Of a stretch of DNA of 64,000 nucleotides, positions 19,860 to 33,049 are shown in pieces; position 1 is the first letter of the stretch, and every line of letters starts with the position of its first letter. The translations under genes and the position numbers were made by a program. The notes under the pieces were generated by a model. It had not been told where the DNA came from, did not search any database, and saw only the letters and a list, made by a program, of their open reading frames with translations. This DNA is from Prunus persica (taxonomy: Eukaryota > Streptophyta > Magnoliopsida > Rosales > Rosaceae): the NCBI RefSeq assembly GCF_000346465.2, contig NC_034012.1, positions 1,141,134 to 1,205,133 of the forward strand. The letters are read 5' to 3'.

Positions 19860-21396
19860 GACAAACTACAAGTAAGATCTTTTTCTTAATTACTAAAAAA
19901 TCCTTTAATTAAATGAAGAAACTAAATTTTTTTTAGTATATGTGATAGTCAGGGAGGGAGATTTCTCTCACACACACACCACTATTGTATTATGGGAATT
20001 CGAACATGAGACCACTAGTCTGCCAATTAATGCCCTTCTCCGCTAACTAGACCCCATTGGCAAGAAACTAAGATTTAGAATAAAGGCATAAAGTTTCATG
20101 ATTTTAGGAGCCAACAGAAATAAGTTTGTGTTTAGTGTTTACTTCTGATTAGTGGAATTTTTTTTTCTGTATTTGAAACAGATTCTGAGAAATTTCCTCC
20201 AAAGTCTGAGCCTCTGACTAAAAATTTAGAATATGCTCTTCAACTATTCTTTCATCACTTTTTTTTTCTTCCATTAAACTTCATAGATTCCTTTTCATCA
20301 CGTATTTTTTTCTTCCATTAAACTTGATAAAAACTTGTATTGATTGAGTCAGGGTTGTCGGCAAGGAAATATACTTCACTTTGGTCTTTCCCTCCTCCTT
20401 TGTTTCCCACAAAAATCTCAGCCATCATTATTTGGAAATGCAGATCTCACAACTCATAAAATTCAAATAACTAGTAAAAACAAAACTGCCCCTGTTTTTT
20501 TAATTCACCAACTTCCATTCAAGCCACCTAAACACACCTTTTCTCCAGCTGCTGCCAATTCTAGACCGCAAACTCATGCCACGTTCCAACTCTGCATATG
20601 TAAACGACGAACACTCTGAGTTGAATGATTGACAATAAGAAACAAAATCTGATTGAGAACGACAGACACCTGGGCCCTTCTTGTGGAGAGGTACTTTAAG
20701 TATGCATTGCATCTTAAATCCCAACTTGTTATTTCAGTGCATGATGATGATGCTGATTTCCAATGTTTCTTTCGCAACATATTTTAATTTTGGACGATCG
20801 AAATTTGTTTCAATTGAAAGGTATTTATTGACGGCTGATAAAAGATGTTACTAAGTTGGCCTAGTTGGGTCTGTCTGGCTGATAATAACAGAGGTTTTGT
20901 TTGCATTAAGGAATGGTGTCTTTATTTGACCCTTCATGTAATTTGCACGAGTTTTTGGTCGTGGCTTAAACAAGTGGTAGGGGACCACCTTGCTTTGAGG
21001 TCGTTTTTATGTTTGGTGGGATACATACATGGTACACTGCTTTACTGCACGTGACTTTAGTGCAGGTGCTTGCAGAAGGTTCATGGCATCTAACATTCAC
21101 AAGATTGTATAATTGGCTGCCCTAGCCATAACATGATGTTACATAGTTTGGATTATAAAAGGTTTATAAATTAGTTAGTTATGAATTAGTCAGGCAAGCA
21201 AAGGCAATCAGATGGCCAGAAAGTAACCGTTGACCATTGGTTATGATCTGAAGACTTGCTATTGACTGTTTTGCCAAAATGTGCATGTGCCAAGTGTTTC
21301 TGCAAATAGTTTAGCAACCAAATAACACAGAAGGTCATTGCAAGTCAGCAGGTTTAAAAAGAAGCTAAAGTCTAGAGTATAATTAAAAACTTGGGC
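19860..21396. other. Intergenic region between GPT and the F-box pseudogene
   Basis: Contains the SINE-like repeat and a small tandem repeat of about 50 bp (20250-20330, CTTCCATTAAACTT twice). The rest is unassigned. Open frames at 20344-20619 and 20845-21054 have no family resemblance and are not supported as genes. Confidence 0.5.
19940..20070 (-). repeat. tRNA-derived SINE-like repeat
   Basis: On the minus strand it reads GGGGTCTAGTTAGCGGAG, then a B-box-like GGTCTCATGTTCGAATTCCC, then a GTGTGTGTGTGAGAGAAATC tract. The same B-box plus GTGTGTG...AAATC(T)CCC pattern occurs at 53730-53940 on the plus strand, so they look like one family. No cloverleaf forms, so it is not a tRNA gene. Confidence 0.6.
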
Positions 21397-23023
21397 TCAA
21401 ACAAGAATAACTTCACAGCTTTCTGGTCCTTTGGCAAGATCTGATAACTGTTTGGCAATTTCCGTTTTCTTCTCTGGTCCCCCTTGAAATTCCGTGGAGC
21501 AAGCTAGAAGCATATTCTCTAAGACCATTGCATTCTTTAGCAAAATCTCCAATGCATTAAGCTCATTCTGATCTCCGGAAAAATCACCGACTTCAATCAT
21601 TTTAAGATGTGATAAGAAACATGGAGGCAGTGGCTCCAACACCCCATCATCTTCTACATGATCCGAGGACAGGCCAATCCCCTAAACCATCGAAATTTAG
21701 CCGTTTTAACAACATTGCACAAAAACACCATAAAAGAGAAAACCTTACTAGTTCTTATGAAGTTACCTCAACGAATACCAAAGTTTCAAGACAAGAACAG
21801 TACTGGAGCATCGTCAACAGTGCTTTATTATCAATATATACCGAGTCTTCCAGTACCAAAGTGGTCAGATCGTTGAACAAGGGCATCTGGGCAACAAGTT
21901 CTGGTGCATTACTTAGAACCACCTAAGAACAGGATGAAGTCGATCATCAAGACTGAGTGATTTTAGGCAAGCTACTCATGGCACAAACTGCTAATGCAAT
22001 ATACGCAATATATGCAATTTGTAAACAGATATTGATACATCAAATTAACAAGTGTAATCAATAAAAGAGAAGAAATCATACCTCAAAGGCATTAGAATCA
22101 GAGAAAACTAATTCCTTCACACTAGAGAGCCCTCTAAGGAGCTTATACAAGCGGTAAGCAGTGGGTCTCAATTTCTTAGTAAAATTATAAGAAAGATGAA
22201 TCTCAGCTTCATTAGGTGAGGCCGAGTCATAAAAGCAGTATTCATTTAGGAGCTTGCCCCTGTAATAAAAATATGTCAGACTAACTCCAAATATCATAAT
22301 CTGACAACCATCTGAACCTCTGGAAAGTTGCGGATCTAATTCAGTTATAGTCAATCTCAAAAGCTTGGGAGCACAAATACTCACAAACTTGAGATTCATC
22401 CATTTGCAATCTTCTATAGATAATTCCTCAAGGACTGGACAGCCAGAAAACAGCTGCTGCGTTGAGTCATCAGAAAACACAATGGACCTAAGAGACAAGG
22501 TCCTTAGACTTGAGAAACAAACAGCAGAAGGAGCCTTGAAAAGGAAAGGAATATCTAGTTCTGCGGCCACCAGTGTTGTAGAAGTAAATAAGGAATGAGG
22601 CAAGTAAAATGGTTCTTTGAGGCTATGCAGGTAGAGATAAAGCTTTTTAACATTGCGCCTTACTGTGGCATCAATCCATGCATTAACACGACATGCATCA
22701 TCTAGCACTGGAAACGTAAGATCGAACGTTTCTATATCAGCAGGACCACGAAGAAGAAGTGCTCTTTCCACAATATTCACCAGGGGAGATCTTGCAGCAA
22801 ACAGCCCTTTATAAAAGTTAAGATTGGGAATTGATGTCCATAAGTATTCCTATCTTTTAGACAGTATGCTTGTTCTGATTGTGTCTTTTGTTTCAAGCAG
22901 GGAGATAATTTTTTGAATAACCACATCAGGCAAATTACTTAAACTCTTGCTGCTTCCTTCCACCTCTTCTCCTCCATCCAATTTCTGCCTTTTGGGGTTT
23001 AGAATTAAAGAGCTTGCATCCAT
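21397..23023 (-). pseudogene. F-box/LRR/FBD protein gene with in-frame stop codon
   Basis: Would encode a substrate-recognition subunit of an SCF ubiquitin ligase. Three exons (23023-22082, 21922-21767, 21681-21397) join in frame to 461 codons. The F-box starts LSNLPDVVIQKIISLLETKD (residues 28-47), followed by LRRs such as LEELSIEDCKW and a C-terminal FBD-like region with PCFLSHLKMIEVGDFSG. Codon 58 is TAG (bases 22850-22852) in the context SKR-stop-EYLWTSIPNL, where the family has SKRWEYLW. A single TGG to TAG change explains it, and the frame stays open for 403 codons after. This is either a recent null allele or pseudogene, or a base error. Downstream initiation would lose the F-box. Confidence 0.82.
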
Positions 23024-23727
23024 TGTTCAGATAGTTTCCCTATTATACCAAATGATCTGTCAGTTCAGAAATAACTTCAAACCTTCTTAATTTACAGTGA
23101 GGTGCGAACATTCAGCTAAAAAGTGTGGAATGCAGCAAAGGACCTATATCTTTCATGATTTTATTACACTTTAACAATGATTTACAGAAATACCGCCGTC
23201 CAAAAGTTATTTCTCAAAACATGGACAATTACTAGAGCACAACAATTCCAAGTAATACCAGTCCCCTCCTTTTGGAATTTATCCACAGTTCTATTTACTT
23301 CCTGTTCTCTCCTGTTAAGTACAGTAAAATATTACTTTTCAAAAAATTTAACCTGTGCTTCCAATTAAGTCATTCCAGATCAACTTTAGCCTTTAGAACA
23401 GACAAAAGTAGACACACTTCAACCATAAACAAAAGCTGAATGAAAAAAAGGACTATCCATAAAAATAAACTACAGAGATGGGCATGAATCCCTGAATTCA
23501 GCAGCAACTATATCAAATTGTTCATATATTATACACCTATACCCAATTCTATTTTCCCCACAGCTTTCTCAGCAACAAAACAGAAGGTACATATTGGAAA
23601 CGAAGAATACCTCTAAATCCAGTCCGAAAATGAAGCAATTCGGCGCAATATCAAAACCTGGGGTTCCAAAAACCAACAATAACAGATTCAATTCGATAAA
23701 CCTTCACAAATGTAAAGTAAAATTCCA

Positions 23728-23764
<37 letters not shown>

Positions 23765-24029
23765 ACCGATTATTAAGGCGGCAAAGTATTGAATCTGAAA
23801 CGCAAAACGGTGTCGTCTTAGAGAGGTCGAACTGTGTACAAACGAAAGTGAATTAAACGAGAGATTAGAGGAAGGAGGAGTGCTTAGGAGCTGGGATTTC
23901 GATAGGGTCGGGTTCGGAGTTAGCTATGAATCGGGTCTTCGGAGAGGGCGGTGCATTGCAGGTCGAAGGTCGCGCGAATGGATTGAAATGGCGGCGGTCT
24001 GCAGAGGCCAAGTACGAAAGGCCTGCATA

Positions 24030-24335
24030 TTAAAACAATACAGCCGGTCGGCTATAATATTTAAATATTAATATATTTTAACAGTATAACCGCGCGGCTA
24101 TACGCTTTAAATATTAATATATTCGGCCATTCTTATAAAATATTCGAAGACGTATAGCCGTGTGGCTATACTTCTAGAATATTCGTATACATTAAAATAG
24201 TGCAGCCGCTCGGCTTTACTATGTAAATATTAATATACTTAACGAGTATAGCCGCGCGGCTATACTCTTTAGAATATTCGTATATATTAAAATAGTACAG
24301 CCGCACGGCTATACTATTTAATTATTAATATGAAA
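24030..24335. repeat. Palindrome array 2 (TATAGCCGNNCGGCTATA units)
   Basis: Six cores with centres starting at 24043, 24089, 24157, 24204, 24251 and 24300; spacing is about 47 bp with one 68-bp step. Spacers (TTTAAATATTAATATATT, TAGAATATTCGTATA) differ from those of array 1. Arms co-vary: GAGTATA pairs with TATACTC, and TAGTA(T/C)A with TATACTA. Confidence 0.92.
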
Positions 24336-24878
24336 CGCATCACATGAGACTCTGAGAGAGAAAAATTCTGCAGGCTTTCCACAAACCACACGACCTGATC
24401 TTTCCCTCAGTTATATTCCATTTGGATGCGAAAAACATTCATCAAGAACAAAGAAGAGGCAAAATATTCTTATGAGAAACAAACCCAAAACCTCCTTGAA
24501 ATCAGAAATGCATGACTTGAAAGGAAGAAACTAACCCAAAAAGGGGTCAAACTCCTGTTGGCTGTCGTATCGTATAACTCCTCCTCCTACTCGGAGTGGG
24601 TTTGCAGAAATCCTTTATTTGGCTTCTTAAACATGGAAAACGACATGTCGGGGTATTTACTTTATCGGGAAAAAAGTCACTTTTCCATGTAATTTACCCA
24701 ATTTTCAACTTCAGTCCATGTAATTTTAATTTTGACACTTTAAAACATTTAGTTTGATTCTATCACATAAAGACACCTAAATTTTCATTTAATTTCATCC
24801 AAAATTCCATTTAAAATATCTCTCTTCGACACATGTTTGCTTCATCATGAAATTGAATGAAAATTTAATATATCCATA

Positions 24879-26014
24879 AGTGTGTTTGGATGAAGTAATT
24901 CTAATTTTCATGGAAATTGTGAATGACGGAATTTCTAATTACATTATTTAAAAATTTCAGCGTTTGGATGTTATATATGCGAAATTTACAAAATGACAGA
25001 AATTATAATTTCACCTGTTTGGATAGTCATCACATAATTAGAATTTACTTTAAAGTAACAACATTTTTTTTTTATAACAACAGTCTTGTATATAAAATCT
25101 GGATAGGAATAATTGGCATAGTTCAACACATTATGATTATATATATAATTAGAAAGACTTGTGCAATATAACAATTGTCTAACAACACATACCTCAATTG
25201 TTACCAATGTAAAGAATTGCAACTGTAGCTTGTCTAATTTAAAAAAGCATAAATCACGTAATTAGAGAAATGAAGCTAATCATCCCAACCAATGTTTCAA
25301 CAAAATAGCAAAAATTAAAGATGTCAACTGAATATAAAATGTGTCTATGCTCTCGATGAAATAAACATCAGCACCATTCCCTTCTTTCTCTCAGTTGGAA
25401 TTGTCTTTAACATGAGAAACTGTTTCTCATTTTCTATAAGGAAAAGTAGAGAAAGATGAGTCTGGATAGTTGAGACTCTTACCTTGATTGGAAGAGAAAA
25501 TATTCTTGTCAAATTGAAAGGCAGAGAGGAGAAATAAAATAAAAGCAGAGATAAGGCAGATATGATAAACCCTGGTTCCACGGATGAAAAGCATACAAAA
25601 AAGAGGCCAACGACAAGGAAATAAATTGAAAACTAAAATTCAGCAGCAAAACTCATCAGAACACCATCAAACGAATACTCATGGCGCGCCGGCTTGTTCT
25701 ATTTGAAGAAAATAGGTTATTCCTGAAATTTTGGCAGACAGAAGATGAAAATTTTAGCGAGCAAAAGATAGGTTATCGAGGAGATTTGACCGGTAGAAGA
25801 TGAAAATTCCCTCTCTGTTGGGAATTGTACAATTCCGCCAATTACCATGGAATTTCAACTCGAGATTTTATATGTGGAATTCTCAAAGTATTTTCTGCGT
25901 GTAATTTGGCAAATTCTGAGTTGATTTTGCCAAACGCTGAACTTTCCCTTTTCCACGCTCCAAATCCTGACTTTTATTAAAATTCCGAGTTATTTTACCG
26001 CATCCAAACACACT
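24879..26014. mobile_element. Non-autonomous TIR element, 1.1 kb
   Basis: Perfect 14-bp terminal inverted repeat AGTGTGTTTGGATG at 24879-24892 and 26001-26014, with weaker inner inverted similarity (AGCGTTTGG near 24960; CCAAACGCT near 25931). No transposase frame. No clear target duplication, so the exact ends and superfamily are uncertain. Confidence 0.6.
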
Positions 26015-26396
26015 ATTAGTTGTAATCAATATCAAATTACATGAATTAAATTGCGGAAATTAAAACCACATAGACAAAAGTAGAAATTCAAGGAATTTTA
26101 GGGGCGAAAAATGACTTTGTGCCTACAATAATAGGGAAGTAGACGACGGTAAACGGCTTGTCGTTCCTTGGAGGAGAAGTAGAATAAAGAAAGAAATTTA
26201 AAAGTGGGAACGAGGAGGACAACACGATTCGTGGCAGTTGCTTCCAGAATCAAAATCACACCGTATTCTTGTATTTCTATGGTGGTGGGAAACCCTAATG
26301 CAATCCTCACCCTCCCGTGGTGGGAGAAGACCCAGACTTCAATAACCCTAATTTCCCTAACCCAAAGCACTTACCATTATTCTTTCCCAAACTTCC

Positions 26397-29300
26397 ATGG
26401 CCTCGGAAAAGCTCTTACTCTCCCGAGAAAACCCTAGAACCCTCGCTTTCCCACACGACCGCTTAATCGCCTCCTCCAGCGCAGCCACGGGTACGAAGGC
26501 CATGCCCAGCAATGAGTTAGCTCAAAAGCCTCAACCTCCGACTCCGATAGTCGACCGCTTCAGGGCTCTGTTGAAGCAACGAGACGATGACCTAAGGGTT
26601 TCGCCCGAGGACGACGTGTCGCCGCCCAGCACCGAGGAAATTGTGCAGCTTTACGAAATGGTCTTGGCGGAGCTCATCTTCAATTCCAAACCCATCATTA
26701 CCGATCTCACCATCATCGCCGGCGAGCAGAGAGACCACGGAAAGGGCATCGCCGACGCCATCTGCGCCCGGATTCTCGAGGTCTGTTTCGGTACCCGCGG
26801 GTTGCTTCTACCTCTTTTTGATTATTGGGCGGAGCTTTGCTGGGGGTTCTCTGTTTCTCTGCACCCCGGATTTAACTCGTGTAATTGTTTGAGTTCTAGG
26901 AATTGTAAAAAATAGTAATCTTTACTCTAAAGTTCTAATTGCTACGACGCAGCCCAGCTTCATCTTTTTCTCTTAGAAATTTAAATTTTAGATGCTCGAT
27001 GTCACTCAATTGGGAATAACAACTTCAAAAGTTGTAGTCTTTTCTCTCTCTCGCTCCTTTTTTGTTTTTGTTTTTTCCGTTTATATATGAATATTATGAA
27101 CAGAATGACCCGCAAAAAAAAAGTTTGTTACGCCTGGGTTACAAAGAAGCTTGGTTTTGATGAACAAACAAGAAGTGAAATTTCCCAGTGTTTGTAGCTA
27201 TGATTGAATCAACAACCTTAATACTACACACGCATGGTGGTAAAAACTAGGACCAGAACTAATTTTGTGATAATATTTTTAAGATTCCATCATAGTTTCT
27301 CTCTTTAATTGAAGATTCAACTCCAGTTGAATTGGAATATGTGTCAGGCCTGCAGCAAAAGAAGTCGCAGTGCTGTTTATATGTTAGCCAGTTTGAAGTT
27401 TGCGTTAATTGTTTAATACTTGTCTATTGCAGGTCCCAGTTGAGCACAAACTGCCTTCACTATATCTATTAGATAGTATTGTGAAGAATATTGGCCGGGA
27501 TTATGCCAAGTACTTCTCTTCCCGCCTACCTGAGGTGATCTAATCTGACCGCAGAATGTGATATATATGTTTTTTCCCCTATTTTCCAATTATGTGTTCA
27601 AAGATTTCTTTGAGAATCACACAATTCTAGTTTCACATGAGTTTATATTTGCGTAGGTATTTTGCGAGGCATACAGGCAAGTAAACCCTAACCAGTATCC
27701 TGCCATGCGCCATCTCTTTGGCACTTGGTCAGCAGTCTTTCCACCTTCAGTCCTTCGCAGGATTGAAGAGCAACTGCAGTTTTCTCCACTAGTAAACCAA
27801 CAATCATCAGGATCAACTCCTCTGAGGGCTTCTGAATCTCCTCGACCGACTCATGGCATCCATGTCAATCCTAAGTATTTACGTCAATTGGATAGCTCAA
27901 ATGTAGACAGTGTAAGCTCTCCATGTAATCTCTCTGTTTTGTTCTTCTGAAAATATGCCACAGCCTGCACTTATTTGATAATTGATTTGGCTTTACCACC
28001 AGTGATCTTAGTAAAGTATTTCTTCTCATTTTGCACAGAGTATTTACATAAGCGAAAGTAGGACAATTGGCTGATAAGTATATATATACGTATTTTTAAT
28101 TTTTAACTTTTTAGGAAAGTTTAGGTTTAAAAAAAAAAAAAAAATTTCTTTTTGTCTTTTCCCATAAGGATTGGGTTTGCTTTTCCTAGTTGATTTAGGA
28201 CTTCCTTTATGTTTTGTTAATTAGGATTTCCAATTACTGATGGGATTTGGATTTGATGCCTATGTAAAGACGGCTTAGAATTGTATTTTAAGCTTTTCAT
28301 ATTATCAATCAAAATTTGTGACTTTTCTCAACATAGAGAATTCCAATTCATATGTATTGCTTTCTGTAACCAAATTTATGTACATAAACATTATACAACT
28401 GTCACATTTCATATATATATAATTTTTTATGAATCTTGCAGAACTCAGCATTTAATAGTAACTTAAACTTAAAAATTTATGAGCTCAGAAACCTGCCATT
28501 ATGTATGACAAGTATGATCCTGATAATGCAATGGTTTTATCCTTGCAGGTTGGATCCCAAAGATTGAACTCAACTGGAAGTGTGAGTCATTCACCTTTTT
28601 CCCTGGGATCCAATCGGTTGCACCCATCTTCAACTACTAGGCTTGCAAGATCATCATCACCTTCAGATATTGGGCTTGATAGATCTCTAACATCGGCAGT
28701 TGATGAATTTGCCGCAGAGAATTCCCCTAAAAGGTTTGGTGAAAGGGCATCTCCATCTAATTCTGTGTTTGATTATAGACTTGGTGGAGCAATTGGTAGA
28801 GACGAGGAGCCGAATGAATTGCGAGGAAAACGCTATCTTGATGGTAGTCAGAAACGATTTGACACTTCTGTTACATATAATAACCTCAGTAATGGACTAG
28901 AACATCAGAGACCAAGAGCTTTGATTGATGCATACGGGAAAGACAGTGGAGATAGAAGTTTAAATGATATACCTCTGGTTGGGCGGCTGGGCCTGAATGG
29001 TCTAGACCATAAGGCAACTCAAATGTCGTGGCAGAATACCGAAGAGGAAGAGTTTGATTGGGAAGATATGAGCCCAACTTTAGCAGAGCAGAATAGGAGT
29101 AATGATTACTTGCCTTCAACTGCACCACCTTCTAGAAGCTACAGGGCAAGGCCCAGCCTTGGAACACTGAATGCGAGCCCCTTGGAGTCAGATAGTAGGA
29201 GTACTTGGTCTACTCAGGCACATCTACCTTCAGCCGAACAGTCCTCTGTTATAACTGAAGATCCAGTCCCCCCGCTTGGTGTATGTTCCCTCTACAATTT

Positions 29301-31965
29301 TATTGAGCATTTTTGTTTAGTTAGAATTAACATGATATTGATGTTTGCAAGTGTGTTTTTTCACTTAGTTATTTGCATTGCAATTTTTTAAAATGGCTTC
29401 CCTGATATTTACAGATTATTCGGTACTATTATCCTGCTATTTTGATTCTTACATTTCATGTATTTATTTATTAGTATGTTATGGCCTTATTTTTTTATTG
29501 ACTTTTTTTTGGGGGGGGACTAGTCAGAGTTTCCTGAGGCCTCTGTGTGCCACCAGTAGTTTGGACTAGTCAGAGTTTCCTGATTCTGTGGTACCTTTAA
29601 TTGAGGTCCTGGTCAAATTTATTTCTTTGATTCTTCTTGTGTGCATCTGTGACTGCTTTGAAGTTTAAACCACGAATATTTACTTCTTTCTAAATCCCTA
29701 TCCTTTACTCAACGGAACATTTTTGGTTTTCTTTCCTAAAGTAGCCCAAACTGATCCCAATATGCACATTTTTTGTTGACTTTTTCTCAGTAAAACATAG
29801 TAAAGACTTGTGTATTTCTTCACTGCTGCCCTCTATTATGGACTTCAGTTCTTGAATTTCATTTGTACTCATCTGTGAAAATTTAATATTGTTCCTGCAG
29901 TTCAGTCGTGGATCAACAAGTACGGTATCTCGATTCCAATCTGAGACAAATCATAGTCTGGGTTCTCGCTACCCTCAAGAAGCTTGGAATATTCCTTTCC
30001 ATCTCTCTCAGTCTTCGCAGAATCCCCTTAATGCCAGAGGAAGGGGTAGGAATTTCCAGATGCCCTTTGTGGCAAGTGGTGTATCTTCAGGTGGTGAGAA
30101 AATGTCTGCCTTTGTTGACAAGCTTCCAGATGTTGATGCACGACTTCATGGGCCCATAGCTGTTGCATCAAGAATGGGTGCTTCTAGTGTTGACACTGTT
30201 AATGCTGACTCTCGTCCCATTATACCAGTGTCAATGGGTTCAAGGCCTCCAGTAAACGTACATAATTCTCACCCTCCTCCTGGCCACTCAATTTTTGCAT
30301 TGCAGAACCAGAGGAGTCAGTATGGTTCAATAAATTATAGCAACACTGTAAAAAATCAAGCTCCATATAATTCTTTATATGTGCCTGAGCAGCAGTTGGA
30401 TGGTTATGAAAATAAGTTGTTGAGGTCGACAAAGTTAACTCAATTGACCAGTCAGAATGCCAGGCCGATGCCTGTTAATCAGCGAAACCAGGTGCAGGCC
30501 AGTCCTTTACAGCCACAATTTCTTCCACCCCAGGAGGCACGAGAGAATTTTATTTCATCTGCAGAAACTTCCGGGCCACCTTATTTGGGGTTACCATCCT
30601 TAAATCACAGATACACTTTGCAAGGGCATGGTGGTGCTGTTAGCACAGTTATGGCAAATCCTGTACCCCGTATCCCCTATGTCCCAAACAGCGCTTTGCA
30701 TTTACGAGGAGAAGCCTTGCCACCTCTACCACCAGGTCCGCCTCCCCCTTCCTCACAAGGCATACTTTCCATTCGAAACCCTGGTCCAGTTGTCTCTAGC
30801 AACCAGCCTGGGAGTGCATATTCTGGTTTGTTTAGTTCTCTTATGGCTCAAGGTTTGATCTCATTGACAAATCAAAGCACTGTCCAGGTATTTGAATGAT
30901 ATCCCTCTAGATTGTCTAATTTTGAATATTTGATTTTACAATGCATTATTTGGGTCGTATCTCAACCAAGTTATTTAATGTTTAGGATTCTGTAGGAATT
31001 GAGTTTAATGCCGACCTTCTCAAGGTGCGTCATGAATCTGTAATAAAGGCCCTATACAGTGATCTCCCAAGACAATGCACAACATGTGGCCTTAGGTTCA
31101 AGTGCCAAGAAGAGCACAGTAGTCATATGGATTGGCATGTAACAAAGAACCGTATGTCTAAAAACCGTAAGCAGAAGCCCTCCCGCAAATGGTTTGTAAA
31201 TACGAGCATGTGGCTCAGTGGTGCAGAGGCCTTGGGTACTGATGCAGCTCCTGGATTTATGCCTGCTGAGACCATTGTGGAAAAGAAGAGTGATGAAGAA
31301 ATGGCTGTTCCTGCTGATGAGGATCAAAATTCATGTGCGTTATGTGGAGAACCTTTTGATGATTTTTATAGTGACGAGACAGAGGAATGGATGTATAAAG
31401 GTGCTGTGTACTTGAATGCACCTGATGGATCAACAGGAGGCATGGATAGGTCGCAGTTAGGTCCTATAGTGCATGCTAAATGCAGATCGGAGTCGAGTGT
31501 GGTATCCTCTGGAGGTTTGGGACAAGATGAAGTGGTATGTCTCCATATTTCATTTTAATTTGTGTTTATATCTTGTTTCCAGAAAATCTTATCTGAGAAC
31601 AATAAATACCCTAATCATTTTTAAAATTTTTTTCATCAGTGATTCAATACACATTTTCTTCTTTGGAAGATCATAATCTTCAATATTCATTTATATTATT
31701 CCTATGTCCGAGTTTGAATATTATGGTGTGCATGTGAATGCTACTACAGATGTTAGTAATTACTGAGGTTGAAAATGTTTAAGGTTTTACTAGTAGTACT
31801 ATCCTGATAAAAATGGGAACTGTGGGTATGGTGTCCTGATAGTAGCAGTATCCAGTTTGTGGAAGCTGTGCTGTAAAATTATGTATTTATTTTGATTTTG
31901 ATTTTTCTTCTGAATCGCAGGGAATTATTGAAGAAGGTAGTCAAAGAAAACGATTGCGGAGTTAG
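26397..31965 (+). CDS. PCFS4: PCF11-like polyadenylation and cleavage factor (PCFS4 type)
   Basis: Nuclear subunit of the pre-mRNA cleavage and polyadenylation machinery; the Arabidopsis relative promotes flowering through FCA RNA processing. Exons 26397-26780, 27433-27534, 27657-27911, 28549-29280, 29901-30887, 30986-31534 and 31921-31965 sum to 3054 nt (1017 aa). The N-terminal CID (about 75-190) includes [20 protein letters not shown] and [14 protein letters not shown] and would bind the RNA polymerase II C-terminal domain. A long low-complexity middle contains [14 protein letters not shown]. Two zinc-finger-like motifs close the protein: [21 protein letters not shown] (first 20 residues from about 851) and CALCGEPF (about 937). 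It ends SQRKRLRS with an NLS-like tail. Exon 4 may instead begin at 28489, which adds 20 in-frame codons. It converges with the HD-ZIP IV gene. Confidence 0.92.
29517..29582 (+). repeat. Short direct repeat in PCFS4 intron 4
   Basis: GACTAGTCAGAGTTTCCTGA occurs at about 29518 and again at about 29564, with 26 unrelated bases between. A small local duplication in the intron, with no known role. Confidence 0.8.
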
Positions 31966-33049
31966 CATAGTTAGGTCGTCTTCCATGTTCACTGTAGCCT
32001 TACATGAGTTTCTTCTTTTTCTCTCAACTTGTTTACATTATTGTTGGGGCATGCACCACATTGGCTTCAAGCCAGCTTGTACATGTATAGTGGAATTTGT
32101 ACCATGCACATTATCTCTGCAGCAAAGGTCACAATTTCTCATGCCATATTGTTATCTGGCATTTCATCTTTGCTGTCAAAACAACCCAGATGAGGCTCTT
32201 AAAAACAAAATTTATTGTCTTTATTAGACTTTTAGACTATCTTCTACTAAATATGATGAGGGGTTGGTGATGTTTTTCCTTTGTAGGAGAGAACTGTTGG
32301 ATGAATTCTGTTAAATGAGGGACTTTTCTGCAATCCATATTTTGTCTTGCTTATACATTCTGCAGGGGAGTTCGCAGTGGTAGTTCTTGTAAGCAAAGTC
32401 ATTCAAAGGCTCCATAGCTTGCTCTTATCAAGACATCGCCATCATGCATGGGATTGAAAGCTAAAGCTGAATCAAATTTGAAGGATGCTGATGTGATTTG
32501 TCAAATTCCTTTTCGTTTCTTTTATTATTTTATTTCCATTTGATTTTTAGTGTCTTTACAGTGTAATAACTATTATAGATAGCAGAGTTGTGATGAAGTT
32601 CCTGAGATTTCTAAATGCTACTATTCGGAAACCTGCCCTCCATGATAAACTGTACTCTGGATTCTGATCAAGTTTAATGAATTTCCTTTCATATCATTCT
32701 ATTTGTTTTGTCTTCATTTGCTACGTAGTGCATGAAATGTATTTGTGTCGTGCGCCATTTGCTAATGGTCAATCAACTAGGCCTTAGAATGACTGGGCTT
32801 CAGTTTCGTTTTCTCAAAATTCCTAGTAAAAAATATATAAATATATATAAATCCATATCAGAATTTTGTTAAGCTGGATACTGTGAGATGAAGCGTAATT
32901 AAACTAACCAAAAAAAAAAAAAAAAAAGGAAAAGTGAAGGTTACACTTTACCATAAAGCCTGTGTGTAAAGCGGAGTTAAAAGAGATTGAATATAGGGTG
33001 AGGATCGTGGGACACACTGTTTGTGTGTAAAAAGTGTCTTATTGTGTGT

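Larger units (their letters stand above)
23024..26396. other. Intergenic region upstream of PCFS4
   Basis: Holds a poly(A) tract (23733-23759), palindrome array 2 (24030-24335), a 1.1-kb TIR element (24879-26014) and the PCFS4 leader (from about 26100). No supported gene; short frames are unlike any family I know. Confidence 0.55.

Noticed and set aside
19600..19864. Pro/Ser/Phe-rich minus-strand frames upstream of GPT
   Set aside because: Pyrimidine-rich leader and promoter sequence around the TATA box; composition-driven frames.
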